Translations under genes and position numbers: made by a program
The notes under the pieces: model-generated
The model's database searches: none
Told to the model about the DNA's origin: nothing
What the model saw: the letters and a program-made list of their open reading frames with translations, nothing else
Assembly (NCBI RefSeq): GCF_900177675.1
Contig: NZ_FXWM01000001.1
Location: 3,481,001 to 3,545,000 of the forward strand
Reading direction: 5' to 3'
Source: Bacillus sp. OV166
Lineage (GTDB): Bacteria; Bacillota; Bacilli; Bacillales; Cytobacillaceae
DNA length: 64,000 nt
In this document: in pieces, positions 33,416-41,513 of the stretch
How the letters are laid out: each line of letters opens with the position of its first letter
Position numbering within the stretch: the first letter of the stretch is position 1

Positions 33416-33619
33416 TTATTTTCTCTCTTTCGCAGATCCTGCATCAAACTCCACCATACCCGCTTCATGCAGTACACGGAGATGTTTAGATGCTAGAGGC
33501 TGGCGAATATGAAGATGGACTGCTATTTCCCGTACTGTTAGTGGGCCCTTACGAAGTAATTTAACAATCTGAAACCTACTGGGCTCGGCAAGAGTTCTTA
33601 AGATTGTTGTATAATCCAT
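33416..33619 (-). CDS. ArsR-family regulator, shortened
   Basis: A 67-residue frame holding the complete winged helix (TLAEPSRFQIVKLLRKG, VREIAVHLHIRQPLASKHLRVLHEAGMV). It stops right after GSAKERK, where relatives continue with about 40 more residues forming the dimerisation helix. The paired SRPBCC gene begins just after, so a small deletion probably removed the end. DNA binding may be weak without that helix. Confidence 0.75.
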   Translation of the reverse strand: MDYTTILRTLAEPSRFQIVKLLRKGPLTVREIAVHLHIRQPLASKHLRVLHEAGMVEFDAGSAKERK

Positions 33620-33826
33620 CTCTTATTTTCCAAGCTCCTTTTATCAATATTCTTTCTGAATATACCTAAAAAGGAATATCCCTGTAAAGGTATAATTAAA
33701 ATAAATCTTCATCACAAATTATTAAGACTTTACTAAGGCTAACGGACTTTTGTGCAATATCATATGAAGGTTTATTTTTACATATCTAGAATATGTATTA
33801 TTATTCCGAGAAAGTGGGTGTATAGA

Positions 33827-34318
33827 ATGTTCCATCAAAATGAATATGAATGGGTCCGACAGACTAGAGGAACGCTGTTAGACTTTTGTAGGGAACTAGA
33901 ACCAAATGATTTTACCCGCCAAAATGGATACGGTTGGCAAAGTGTGCGAGACTCATTGGTACACATAGCAGATTGTTATATTGCTTGGCTCGGTTCATTT
34001 GTGTTATTAGAAACAAAGAAGCCACTTACTCCAAAGGAAGACCTGCTAAATTTCAAATTGGACGAAATAATGGTACGCTTTGAACTGGTGGATTCTTTTG
34101 TAAATGAGGTATTTAAATTACACGGAAATCAATTAAATGAGCCAATTCAGAAGAAGATCCCTTGGAGAGAAGCACCAGAAACAATAACCATTACGCCAGG
34201 TAAATTGCTAATGCATACCATTACTCACGAATTTCATCACAAGGGACAAATTGTAGCTATGATACGTCAGATGGGGTATGTCCCCCCATGTACAGACGTA
34301 TTAGGAACTGAAGATTAA
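33827..34318 (+). CDS. DinB-family protein
   Basis: A 163-residue four-helix DinB/YfiT-type protein. The metal-binding histidines appear in VHIADCYIAW and in HEFHHKGQIVAMIRQMGY near the C-terminus. Such proteins include thiol-dependent transferases and stress proteins of unknown role. ATG 33827 begins the family-like region MFHQNEYEWVRQTRG; the longer frame from 33752 is hydrophobic and unlikely to be translated. Confidence 0.85.
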   Translation: MFHQNEYEWVRQTRGTLLDFCRELEPNDFTRQNGYGWQSVRDSLVHIADCYIAWLGSFVLLETKKPLTPKEDLLNFKLDEIMVRFELVDSFVNEVFKLHGNQLNEPIQKKIPWREAPETITITPGKLLMHTITHEFHHKGQIVAMIRQMGYVPPCTDVLGTED

Positions 34319-34489
34319 TTAATATTTGAGACATAATGGATTCGATTTCTTCCCCATATTTCTACGAACGGGAGCAAGGATTCATGAGTTATCTTCCATC
34401 CTGGTGTCTTTTTTCTTGTAAAAATAACTGAGTGCAAAAGTTGAAGATTGTAACTGAATTGTAGCTGTCATAAGGCAGCCTTTCTATTG

Positions 34490-34518
34490 TGCAAACGGAG
34501 CAGATTAGTGGAATAAGA
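34490..34518 (+). repeat. REP-like hairpin element
   Basis: GTGCAAACGGAGCAGATTAG followed by TGGAATAAG. The loop GGAGCAG and the TTAGT arm are recognisable. Confidence 0.4.
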
Positions 34519-34612
34519 GAAATGAAAATATCTTTCTCGTTAATGCCACATTTGACACAAACTGTGTAATTAAAAATGTGTACCACTTATGTGATAGCAC
34601 CAATGGATAGCA

Positions 34613-34639
34613 AATGGCTCAGTCCAATACTGAGCCATT
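34613..34639. repeat. Left target duplication of the IS (27 bp)
   Basis: A palindromic sequence with arms AATGGCTCAG and CTGAGCCATT and a seven-base centre. An identical 27-base copy lies on the other side of the element at 36378-36404. Confidence 0.9.
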
Positions 34640-34655
34640 CAGATTGTAGACAAAA

Positions 34656-34690
34656 GGCATTCGAATGAGCCCATTCGGATGCCTTTTTAT
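34656..34690. terminator. Terminator inside the IS left end
   Basis: Arms GGCATTCGAATG / CATTCGGATGCC with a four-base loop and a T run, downstream of the transposase. Confidence 0.75.
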
Positions 34691-34738
34691 TGGATTTTTG
34701 CTCATAAGAGCAAAATTTAGACCTACCTTTGACTATTA

Positions 34739-36109
34739 TTACGCCAATTCTGGACCTTTCCACGTCCAGCTGGCCATCTTTTTCAAGTTCATGGCAGCAA
34801 AAGTAAGCATCGCTTGCATGGACAATTTTTTTAAGCCTCTTAAGGTTGTCCAACGCATACCATGCTTTTCCTTAGCATCCGCAAAGACCCGTTCAATCGT
34901 TTCTTTACGTCTTGCGTAAATGCTTTTATTTTCTTGTGTGTGACGAAGATGATCGGCTTCTTCTATGTAATGTTCCCAAACATGTCGCTCAATCAATTTT
35001 TTATGTTCTTTACTCTGCGTGCATTCTGAAAGTAAAGGACAATTTTGGCACTCAAACGGATTAGAGAAGTATTGACGCTTTCCATTCTTCGTCGTCGTTG
35101 CATATTTCAGTATTTGTCCTTGCGGACAGATATAACAATCGTAGTATTCATCATAAATATACTCATGTTTTTTCATATAACCGTCCTTCGTACGAGGTCG
35201 TGTATATGGTAATGCAGGAGTCATATCATTTTCAATTACGAATTGAGCAATAGCAGGTGTTTTGTATCCAGCATCAGCAGCAACAGCTTCAGGTTTCCCG
35301 TGTTTTTCAATGACCTTCTCAAGTAGTGGCTCGAAAATGACGCTATCATGGATATTCCCCGGGGTTACAATTGCACCCAAAACAAACCCATTTCGATCCG
35401 AAGCCGCATGAAATGAATATGCGAACTGTTTCGTTCGCTCATCCTTTACGTAATAACCACTTTCTGGGTCAGTGGTACTTTCTTTAATTTCCTTTAATTC
35501 TTCTTTTTCAAATTTATCTGGAGGAAATGGCTTTTTTCCGTGATCATCCCGGTCTTTATTAATCTCTTCTTGTAGACGTGTTTCATAAACCTTCGATTCC
35601 TTTCGAACTACTTTCTTTTCAAATTTACGCTTATTTGCACTAGCTTTAACATGTGTAGAATCAATAAATACGTGCTCGCTACTAATCAATTTCTTTTCTG
35701 AGGCTTCCTTTAAAATACGATAGAATATCTGTTCAAATAAATCAGTATCCTTAAAGCGTCGCTCGTAGTTTTTACCAAACGTTGAAAAGTGAGGTACCTT
35801 ATCATAAAAACCAAAGCCGAGAAACCAACGATATGCCATATTCGTTTCGATTTCTGCAATGGTTTGACGCATAGAGCGAATACCGAAGGTATATTGAATG
35901 AAAGCCATCTTTATCAATACCACAGGGTCAATACTCGGACGTCCCCGTTCAGATGAGTACATATCTTGAACAAGTGAATAGATAAATGAAAAATCAATAG
36001 CAGCTTCTATCTTACGAACCAAGTGGTTCGCGGGTACAACTTGTTCTAAAGCTATCATTTCTATTTGATCACGATTCATCTGTGTATTTTTAGTTAGCAT
36101 TTCATCCAC
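34739..36109 (-). CDS. IS1182-family transposase
   Basis: A 456-residue DDE transposase with an uninterrupted frame. The N-terminal DUF772-type region (VPANHLVRKIE, SIDPVVLIKMAFIQYTFGIRSMRQT) is followed by the catalytic core with Asp in VFIDSTHVKA and AVAADAGYKTP and Glu in RKETIERVFADAKEKHG. A zinc-like Cys cluster (CYICPQG, CQNCPLLSEC) lies between the last two. It cuts and moves the element through the terminal repeats. Length and motif order fit a functional enzyme. Confidence 0.93.
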   Translation of the reverse strand: MDEMLTKNTQMNRDQIEMIALEQVVPANHLVRKIEAAIDFSFIYSLVQDMYSSERGRPSIDPVVLIKMAFIQYTFGIRSMRQTIAEIETNMAYRWFLGFGFYDKVPHFSTFGKNYERRFKDTDLFEQIFYRILKEASEKKLISSEHVFIDSTHVKASANKRKFEKKVVRKESKVYETRLQEEINKDRDDHGKKPFPPDKFEKEELKEIKESTTDPESGYYVKDERTKQFAYSFHAASDRNGFVLGAIVTPGNIHDSVIFEPLLEKVIEKHGKPEAVAADAGYKTPAIAQFVIENDMTPALPYTRPRTKDGYMKKHEYIYDEYYDCYICPQGQILKYATTTKNGKRQYFSNPFECQNCPLLSECTQSKEHKKLIERHVWEHYIEEADHLRHTQENKSIYARRKETIERVFADAKEKHGMRWTTLRGLKKLSMQAMLTFAAMNLKKMASWTWKGPELA

Positions 36110-36179
36110 CTCATCTATATGTCTGTATCTTAATTATACAAAGGACTGATTTAAAGGTCATTATTGATTTTAAAACTTG

Positions 36180-36308
36180 TTGATTGGAGCGGAAGGCGCG
36201 AAGACTCCTGCGGGAGTACGGAGCAGGGGAGACCCCGCAGGCGCTTAAGCGCCGAGGAGGCTCCCCGCTACGCCCGCGGAAAGCGAAGCGCCTGGAGCGC
36301 AAATCAAC
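36180..36308. repeat. GC-rich structured repeat inside the IS
   Basis: About 128 bases at roughly 63% GC, bounded by TTGATT and AATCAA. It contains several inverted pairs (ACTCCTGCGGGAGT, GGCGCTTAAGCGCC, GGGGAG with CTCCCC). I recall near-identical GC-rich stretches scattered in Bacillaceae genomes; the role is unknown. It lies between the transposase start and the right inverted repeat. Confidence 0.7.
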
Positions 36309-36377
36309 AAACAATTTAACAAAGACATAAAAAAGACTGCCGGCAAACCCAAGTTTTTCGGATTTGTCGACAGTCTG

Positions 36378-36404
36378 AATGGCTCAGTCCAATACTGAGC
36401 CATT
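36378..36404. repeat. Right target duplication of the IS (27 bp)
   Basis: Identical to 34613-34639. Before insertion this palindrome was probably a single terminator hairpin. Confidence 0.9.
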
Positions 36405-36446
36405 TACTTTTGTCTTTTCAAGTTTTATTTAACACCGCCTACAGCG

Positions 36447-36782
36447 TCAAGCGTGTTGTTTCGGTAGCATTGCTTTCATCGGATAAAATTCAGTTTTCAT
36501 TATACCAGCAATTACGGCTGGGTCTTCTTCTATAAGTTTTGGAACTTGAGCTTCATTTTCAACTTCAATTATGGCAAGTCCGTGGGGAGCTGAAGGATTT
36601 AAAACAGGACCGAAGACCAGAGCAATCCCCTGGTTTTGCTTGTCCGTCCAATAGGTAATATGTTTTAGCATAATGTCCCGTTCTTCTCCAGTCATATCCT
36701 GATGAAAAGTTGTTCTAGGCGGAGTTGACTTTAGCATAAAGTGCATTTTAGCTGTAGCTTTACTTGCGGTATTGTCCGACAT
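36447..36782 (-). CDS. YciI-like (YCII domain) protein
   Basis: A 111-residue ferredoxin-like-fold protein. FMLKSTPPRTTFHQDMTGEERDIMLKHITYW with a central His and LVFGPVLNPSAPHGLAIIEVENE are like YCII-domain proteins, which resemble muconolactone isomerase and are thought to have an Asp-His active pair. The function is unknown. ATG 36782 follows GGAGGT by about nine bases; the longer frame to 36836 runs through that site. Confidence 0.8.
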   Translation of the reverse strand: MSDNTASKATAKMHFMLKSTPPRTTFHQDMTGEERDIMLKHITYWTDKQNQGIALVFGPVLNPSAPHGLAIIEVENEAQVPKLIEEDPAVIAGIMKTEFYPMKAMLPKQHA

Positions 36783-36921
36783 TCCTAATTTACCTCCATC
36801 ACTTAAAATTTCTTTAGTTACGACATTCAACATCAATTATTCTATAAATCCTTTTCGAAAACAATGAACCACCTTTTATGTAGATTAAAAGAAGACTACT
36901 GAAATCTCAGCAGCCTTCTTT

Positions 36922-37857
36922 TTAATATGTTTCATAAATAATTTTTCCTGTCTGGGATGTATCATAATCTCCTAAAGAGTTAACTTCAGACTGAAACTGA
37001 TTTGATGATAAAATTCCCTTTACAGTGTTTATTAGTCGTTCCGTTTTCGGGGTTTTAAGAATAACCAGGTCATACTGTTCTGTTATTAATGGAACAAAAT
37101 CAATGCCCACTATTTTTGCAGCTTTCTCAATTCCGACCCCTACATCTACTAATCCAGCAGAGACAGCTGAAGCCACGCTTAAATGGTTGTTCTCTTCGTG
37201 CTCATAACCCTGAATGTTCCTAGAAGGAATCTCGTTAATTCTGAGTTGTTCATCAAGAAGGATTCGTGCTCCTGATCCTTTCTCTCGATTAATGACTTTC
37301 ACATCTTTTCGCTTTAAATCAGTCCAAGAGGTGAGGTTTAAAGGGTTCCCCTTTTTAACGTAAAAACCTGCTTTTCTTGAAAGGAGGTTTATTAAAATAA
37401 AAGGGTATCCCACTAAAATTTTTTTTATATATGGTAGATTATACTCGCCTGTATCTCCGTCAAACAGATGTAAGCTAACGATGTCACCCTCTCCATTGTA
37501 CATAGAGATTAAGCTGTTTAAACTTCCTGTAAAAGATCTTAATGGTTTATAGGCTGAATTTTTCTCGATGTGTTTACCTAGAATATCTAAAACTAGGTCT
37601 TGTCCACTAATAATAATGTTTTGGGAATCCTTTGTTTCGTTCCTGTGAGGATCGGTAACAGAGGGTGGGAATGTAGTATTCTGATTCGTTTTATGATTTT
37701 TTATATAATTGTCCAAGTCTTTTGAATCAATTCTCATCTGTCTACCTACACGGAATACAGGTAGTTCCCCTTTTTTAACCAGGTCATAAAGGGTTAATTT
37801 CGATACCTTTAAAAGCTGCGACACCTCTTCAATCGTATAGGAAAGCTCCTTTGACAT
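36922..37857 (-). CDS. YvgK-like regulator: HTH + periplasmic-binding-type domain
   Basis: A 311-residue protein. Residues 5-55 are an excisionase-type helix-turn-helix (YTIEEVSQLLKVSKLTLYDLVKKGELPVFRVGR). Residues 85-305 form a substrate-binding-protein-like domain (ISGQDLVLDILGKHI, REKGSGARILLDEQL, VASAVSAGLVDVGVGIEKAA) related to molybdate-binding regulators. It is divergent from modAB with an 18-base palindrome between, as yvgK is near yvgLM in B. subtilis. It most likely senses molybdate and controls uptake. Confidence 0.85.
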   Translation of the reverse strand: MSKELSYTIEEVSQLLKVSKLTLYDLVKKGELPVFRVGRQMRIDSKDLDNYIKNHKTNQNTTFPPSVTDPHRNETKDSQNIIISGQDLVLDILGKHIEKNSAYKPLRSFTGSLNSLISMYNGEGDIVSLHLFDGDTGEYNLPYIKKILVGYPFILINLLSRKAGFYVKKGNPLNLTSWTDLKRKDVKVINREKGSGARILLDEQLRINEIPSRNIQGYEHEENNHLSVASAVSAGLVDVGVGIEKAAKIVGIDFVPLITEQYDLVILKTPKTERLINTVKGILSSNQFQSEVNSLGDYDTSQTGKIIYETY

Positions 37858-37958
37858 TTACATCCCTCCATCCTTTATTTTAACTTACTATCTGTTAAAA
37901 AGTATATTCCAGATAAAAAAATGAACAAATGTGATTTTTCTTCTATTCATTTTAATTC

Positions 37959-37997
37959 TAACTAATTATAATAAGATATAACTAATTATAATTAGTT
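37959..37997 (+). promoter_or_regulatory. Operator palindrome and promoter of modAB
   Basis: AACTAATTATAATTAGTT (37980-37997) is a perfect palindrome, and its left half is repeated at 37960-37972. The first copy contains TATAAT (37967-37972), a candidate -10 box. The site ends 17 bases before the modA ATG, so a bound regulator would block transcription. Confidence 0.7.
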
Positions 37998-38014
37998 AGA
38001 AAGGGAGAGGGATT

Positions 38015-38824
38015 ATGAAAAAACGAAATCTTATAATTTACTCGATGATGCTATTATTACTGGTCGTGTCTGGGTGTTCAGCCAATGAACAAACGAAAAA
38101 GCCAGAAGAGCAGAATCAAAAAGCTTCTGAAAAGAAGGTGGAGTTGACGATTTCAGCTGCTGCTAGTTTACAAGATGCCTTAAATGAGATTAAAGCAACC
38201 TTTGAGAAGGAACATTCTAATGTTAAAGTAAACTATAACTTTGGATCTTCAGGGGCACTTCAACAACAAATTTCTCAGGGAGCACCTGTCGATCTTTTCT
38301 TCTCTGCCGCTGAGGACAAATTCGATAAACTAGTGCAAGACGGACTAATCGTCAAGTCAAAACGAATTGATTTAGTTGGAAATGAACTAGTATTAGTGAT
38401 ACCAAACGATTCAAAAAAGAAGATTAAATCATTCGAGGACCTTACCAAAACAGATAAAATTTCCATTGGTACCCCAGAGGCTGTACCAGCAGGACAATAT
38501 GCGAAGGAAACATTAGAAAAATTAAATGTTTGGAAAGCGATTGAAGGGAAAGTGGTATATGCCAAAGATGTTCGACAGGTGCTTACATATGTAGAAACGA
38601 ACAATGTGGAAGCAGGAATTGTTTATAAAACAGATGCTTTGATTTCTCAAAAGGTGAAAATTGTAGCAACCGCAGAGGAAAATACTCACGCTCCTATTAT
38701 TTATCCTCTAGGTGTGATTAAGAACAGCAGCCATCCTAAAGAAGCCCAACTATTCTACGATTATCTTCAAAATGAAACATCGATGAAAACTTTAGAGAAG
38801 AATGGGTTTAAAGGAATAAATTAA
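38015..38824 (+). CDS. modA: Molybdate-binding lipoprotein ModA
   Basis: A 269-residue substrate-binding lipoprotein. The signal peptide ends in the lipobox VSGC with Cys about residue 22, followed by a charged linker. The mature part has the ModA hallmarks LTISAAASLQDALNEI, NFGSSGALQQQISQGAPVDLFFSA and GQYAKETLEKL. It captures molybdate or tungstate for the ABC importer. ATG with GGGAGAGGG upstream. It is followed after six bases by modB. Confidence 0.93.
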   Translation: MKKRNLIIYSMMLLLLVVSGCSANEQTKKPEEQNQKASEKKVELTISAAASLQDALNEIKATFEKEHSNVKVNYNFGSSGALQQQISQGAPVDLFFSAAEDKFDKLVQDGLIVKSKRIDLVGNELVLVIPNDSKKKIKSFEDLTKTDKISIGTPEAVPAGQYAKETLEKLNVWKAIEGKVVYAKDVRQVLTYVETNNVEAGIVYKTDALISQKVKIVATAEENTHAPIIYPLGVIKNSSHPKEAQLFYDYLQNETSMKTLEKNGFKGIN

Positions 38825-38830
38825 TATACA

Positions 38831-39487
38831 ATGACAATTGACTTTTGGTCACCAGTCAGACTATCCATCGAGATAGCAACTGTCTCTGGAGTATGGGTAT
38901 TAATTTTAGGATTATTTTTTGGGAAGGTGATGGCTAATACGAAATTTAAAGGGAAGACCGTAGTTGAAACTGTTTTCCTTTTACCATTGGTATTGCCACC
39001 TTCTGTCATAGGTTTCTTGTTAATTGTTTTATTTGGAAGGAATAGTCCCATAGGACAAATGTTAGAAGAATTGTTTAAACAAACTGTTATGTTTACGTGG
39101 TGGGCTGCTGTTATTGCCTCTTCTGTTGTAGCTTTCCCTCTTATGTATCAATCTGTTAAGACAGGGTTTGAAGCCATTGATGAGGAAATTGAGAATGCAG
39201 CTCGTGTGGACGGGGCAAATGAGTTCAAATTATTTATGTTTATTTCGATTCCGCTTGCACTTAAAGCCATCATTTCAGGTGCAATATTGAGTTTTGCGAG
39301 AGCATTAGGTGAATTTGGAGCCACTTTAATGTTCGCAGGAAACATCCCAGGAAAAACCCAAACCATTCCAACAGCTATATATGTAGCCATTGATTCAGGC
39401 AATATGGAATTGGCTTGGTTATGGGTGTCGAGTATGATAGGTATTTCATTTTTAATGTTAATATGCGTACATCTAATGAAATCGTGA
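38831..39487 (+). CDS. modB: Molybdate ABC transporter permease ModB
   Basis: A 218-residue permease with five to six helices. The conserved EAA loop is visible as DEEIENAARVDGANEFKLFMFISIPLALKAI around residues 133-163. The segment FARALGEFGATLMFAGNIPGKTQTIPTAIY is characteristic of ModB. It pairs with ModA; no ATPase gene (modC) follows, since two terminators lie directly downstream. The ATPase must be supplied from elsewhere. Confidence 0.93.
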   Translation: MTIDFWSPVRLSIEIATVSGVWVLILGLFFGKVMANTKFKGKTVVETVFLLPLVLPPSVIGFLLIVLFGRNSPIGQMLEELFKQTVMFTWWAAVIASSVVAFPLMYQSVKTGFEAIDEEIENAARVDGANEFKLFMFISIPLALKAIISGAILSFARALGEFGATLMFAGNIPGKTQTIPTAIYVAIDSGNMELAWLWVSSMIGISFLMLICVHLMKS

Positions 39488-39526
39488 TGGCATATGAATA
39501 AATAATCTTTTTTTAATACAAATGGA

Positions 39527-39557
39527 GGCATTCCTATCATTAGGGATGTCTTTTTTT
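39527..39557 (+). terminator. Terminator of modAB
   Basis: Arms GGCATTCCTA / TAGGGATGTC with a four-base loop and seven T. Confidence 0.85.
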
Positions 39558-39570
39558 ATTGATGAAGGGT

Positions 39571-39601
39571 GCGATGCCCTTTACAAGGCATCGCCTTTTT
39601 T
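39571..39601 (+). terminator. Second terminator after modAB
   Basis: Arms GCGATGCC / GGCATCGC with an eight-base loop and a T run. Confidence 0.8.
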
Positions 39602-40083
39602 GGGTTGATTAGCGAGGCAGATTGTGTGCACGATTAAACTTAACTCTTGATAAAATAGCTAAACATATTGGAGTATTCGATGCAGTAACAGAAGAGATAA
39701 ATGAAGAATTAAAAAGTCTTATTGTAAAAGTTAAAAGAATTAAAGCAATTAAAAGATATAGAATGGTTACTGGATTGGTTTAAAGGAATCTAAAGAATAC
39801 ATTGATTCCTTAATTAATAATGATACAAATAAGTAAAAAGTTTAGATTTAATAAAATTTCCTTTTGAGGTAACGGCATTGTCACTCTTTTTAATTTGTAG
39901 TGATAATTGTGAAGGAATGTACTTAAAGTAATGGGGGATTGAATTCAAAAAGGTATAGACAAGGTATAATTATTAAAAATATTGAATAAATATTCATTTT
40001 ATGTTAATATAATAATAGTTTAGATTCTTCTGAATTTAGACCTCCTAATATGGACTTAGCATAGACCACTAAGTTCAACTTTG
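39602..40083. other. Gene-free stretch with a coding-like scrap
   Basis: No gene with start signals is seen. At about 39638-39781 one frame reads LTLDKIAKHIGVFDAVTEEI and ends at a stop after VTGLV; it is lysine- and isoleucine-rich and could be the remains of a small gene. The rest is AT-rich. Confidence 0.4.
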
Positions 40084-40116
40084 ACCTTTGATTTTATAGA
40101 TCAAAGGTATTTTTTG
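40084..40116 (+). terminator. Hairpin terminator
   Basis: Arms ACCTTTGAT / ATCAAAGGT with a seven-base loop, then ATTTTTTG. Confidence 0.6.
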
Positions 40117-40184
40117 TTTGGATATTGTTATAAATTTGTCACAGAAACTGTTTTGATCGTCGGATTAAGTTGGATGCCTTGTTG

Positions 40185-40649
40185 TTATAAGTTTTGTTCG
40201 CTGCGTATTTTCTTGAGTAATGCCCGGCAGCCGACTGAAATAAGACGATAGGTTTCATCAAAATCACCTGTGAAAAATGGGTCGGGGACATTCTTCTTGT
40301 ATTTGGTCAGGTCAAGCATCCTAATGATCTTTGGATGATTAGGCTTGCCGGTTATTCTGTAAATATTTTTTATGTTGCTTTCGTCCATACCGATAATATA
40401 GTCGAACTTCCAAAAGTCTTCTTTCTTTAGGTGGCGTCCAACAAGCCCATCAGAAGAGATATTGTATTTCTTTAGAATATCGAGAGTTCCTTCGTGCGGA
40501 GGGAAGCCGATTTGCCATGAACTGGTTGCAGCGGAATCAACAGCGATTTTGTTAGGCAAATTTTCTTTTTTGACTGAGGCGCGAAACAAAGCTTCAGCCA
40601 TCGGTGAACGGCAAATATTCCCCAAGCATACAAATAAAACGTTGATCAT
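40185..40649 (-). CDS. Low-molecular-weight protein-tyrosine phosphatase
   Basis: A 154-residue enzyme. The P-loop FVCLGNICRSPMAEA gives Cys8 and Arg14, and the general acid Asp lies in VPDPFFTGDFDETY near residue 122. This is the YfkJ-type LMW-PTP of Bacillus, which dephosphorylates protein tyrosine or arginine phosphates. It stands alone; the function in this organism is not indicated by context. Confidence 0.92.
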   Translation of the reverse strand: MINVLFVCLGNICRSPMAEALFRASVKKENLPNKIAVDSAATSSWQIGFPPHEGTLDILKKYNISSDGLVGRHLKKEDFWKFDYIIGMDESNIKNIYRITGKPNHPKIIRMLDLTKYKKNVPDPFFTGDFDETYRLISVGCRALLKKIRSEQNL

Positions 40650-40783
40650 GTACTTTGCCCCTTTAAATTTATCTTATTTTTTTTGCATTTTAATAGTCTT
40701 ATTTGAAATGAATTATGTATTTACAAAATAGTGGATTGGACAGGTGTGTTGTTTTTCACACCTCCATCAATTATTGGTGTCTT

Positions 40784-40870
40784 TTAATACAAAGCTGCTC
40801 CAATGATGATTAAAAGGATAAACAATACGACGATTAGAGCAAAACCAGCTCCGTATCCACCATTTGCCAC
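40784..40870 (-). CDS. yjcZ: YjcZ-family sporulation peptide
   Basis: A 28-residue peptide too short for routine ORF calling. It starts with GTG, preceded by GGAGG at nine bases, and reads MANGGYGAGFALIV followed by a hydrophobic VLFILLIIIGAALY helix. This is the typical YjcZ/sporulation-associated single-helix peptide family of Bacillus, several of which are made in the mother cell. No partner gene is seen. Confidence 0.8.
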   Translation of the reverse strand: MANGGYGAGFALIVVLFILLIIIGAALY

Positions 40871-41513
40871 GTACAGAGCCTCCTACCATTCGTAATTACA
40901 AAGTATGTACAAAACAGAAATATGGAACGGCACCATTGTATAAATTGTTTCTAATAAATAATTAAAGATGCTATGCGAGTTGGCGACCCTGATTCTTTTC
41001 AAATAGCAATGCATGGATTACCTTAATCCTTACTGTTTTAATTGTGAGCCCAATCAAGGTTAAAAAACTTTAATTTAGTATTCAATGTGAAAAAGCTAGT
41101 GACCTAAAAGCGAATAGCCTTTTTGTCTTATTCATATTAATCTATTTTTTTTCTATTAATTTATAATTAAGAATTCATTAATATAGAAAATGCATTCATT
41201 TATCGTGCTACATTGTATTTAAATAAAATTGAAGGTTATTTTAACTTTAAGTAGTTTGTTTTCGGAAAAAATGGAGGCATTTATATGTCATATTTAATAA
41301 GTTTATTTGAACAACGTAGTGATGAAACCCCATGTAAGGTTCTTACAGTATTAATTTAAAGGATGTGAAGTATTTTATATAATCTATCGGTTACTTAAGT
41401 TGAAGATGAGGTTTTGGTGAAAAGGACCAAGTTAAGATCTAAAAGTTGTTTTTTAATTTAAAAATGCAGAGATGTAATGTATACATTACTGTTATTTATA
41501 GGAGGACAGATCA
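40871..41513. other. Intergenic stretch
   Basis: About 640 AT-rich bases. The only candidate is a 24-codon frame at 41285-41359 with a TGGAGGC site (next entry). I see no RNA gene. Confidence 0.45.
41285..41359 (+). CDS. Possible 24-residue peptide
   Basis: ATG at 41285 has TGGAGG eight bases upstream and opens MSYLISLFEQRSDETPCKVL, ending at TAA 41357. It may be a real peptide or the beginning of a lost gene; nothing downstream continues it. Confidence 0.25.
   Translation: MSYLISLFEQRSDETPCKVLTVLI

Larger units (their letters stand above)
34640..36377 (-). mobile_element. IS1182-family insertion sequence, complete
   Basis: The element is 1738 bases. Its ends are imperfect inverted repeats: CAGATTGTAGACAAA on the left and, read inward from the right, CAGACTGTCGACAAA (13 of 15 identical). 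It carries one intact transposase on the minus strand and is flanked by identical 27-base palindromic direct repeats. As I recall, IS1182 elements make long, palindrome-shaped target duplications, which fits. Between the transposase start and the right end lies a GC-rich structured stretch. Confidence 0.92.

Noticed and set aside
36111-36314. A 67-codon minus-strand frame in the GC-rich segment of the IS.
   Set aside because: It is a by-product of the structured repeat; there is no ribosome binding site and the Arg/Ser/Pro-rich product is what GC-rich repeats give.
39602-41513. Possible tRNA or small RNA genes in the long gene-free stretches.
   Set aside because: No cloverleaf, T-loop GTTCGA motif with acceptor pairing, or other RNA hallmark was found.
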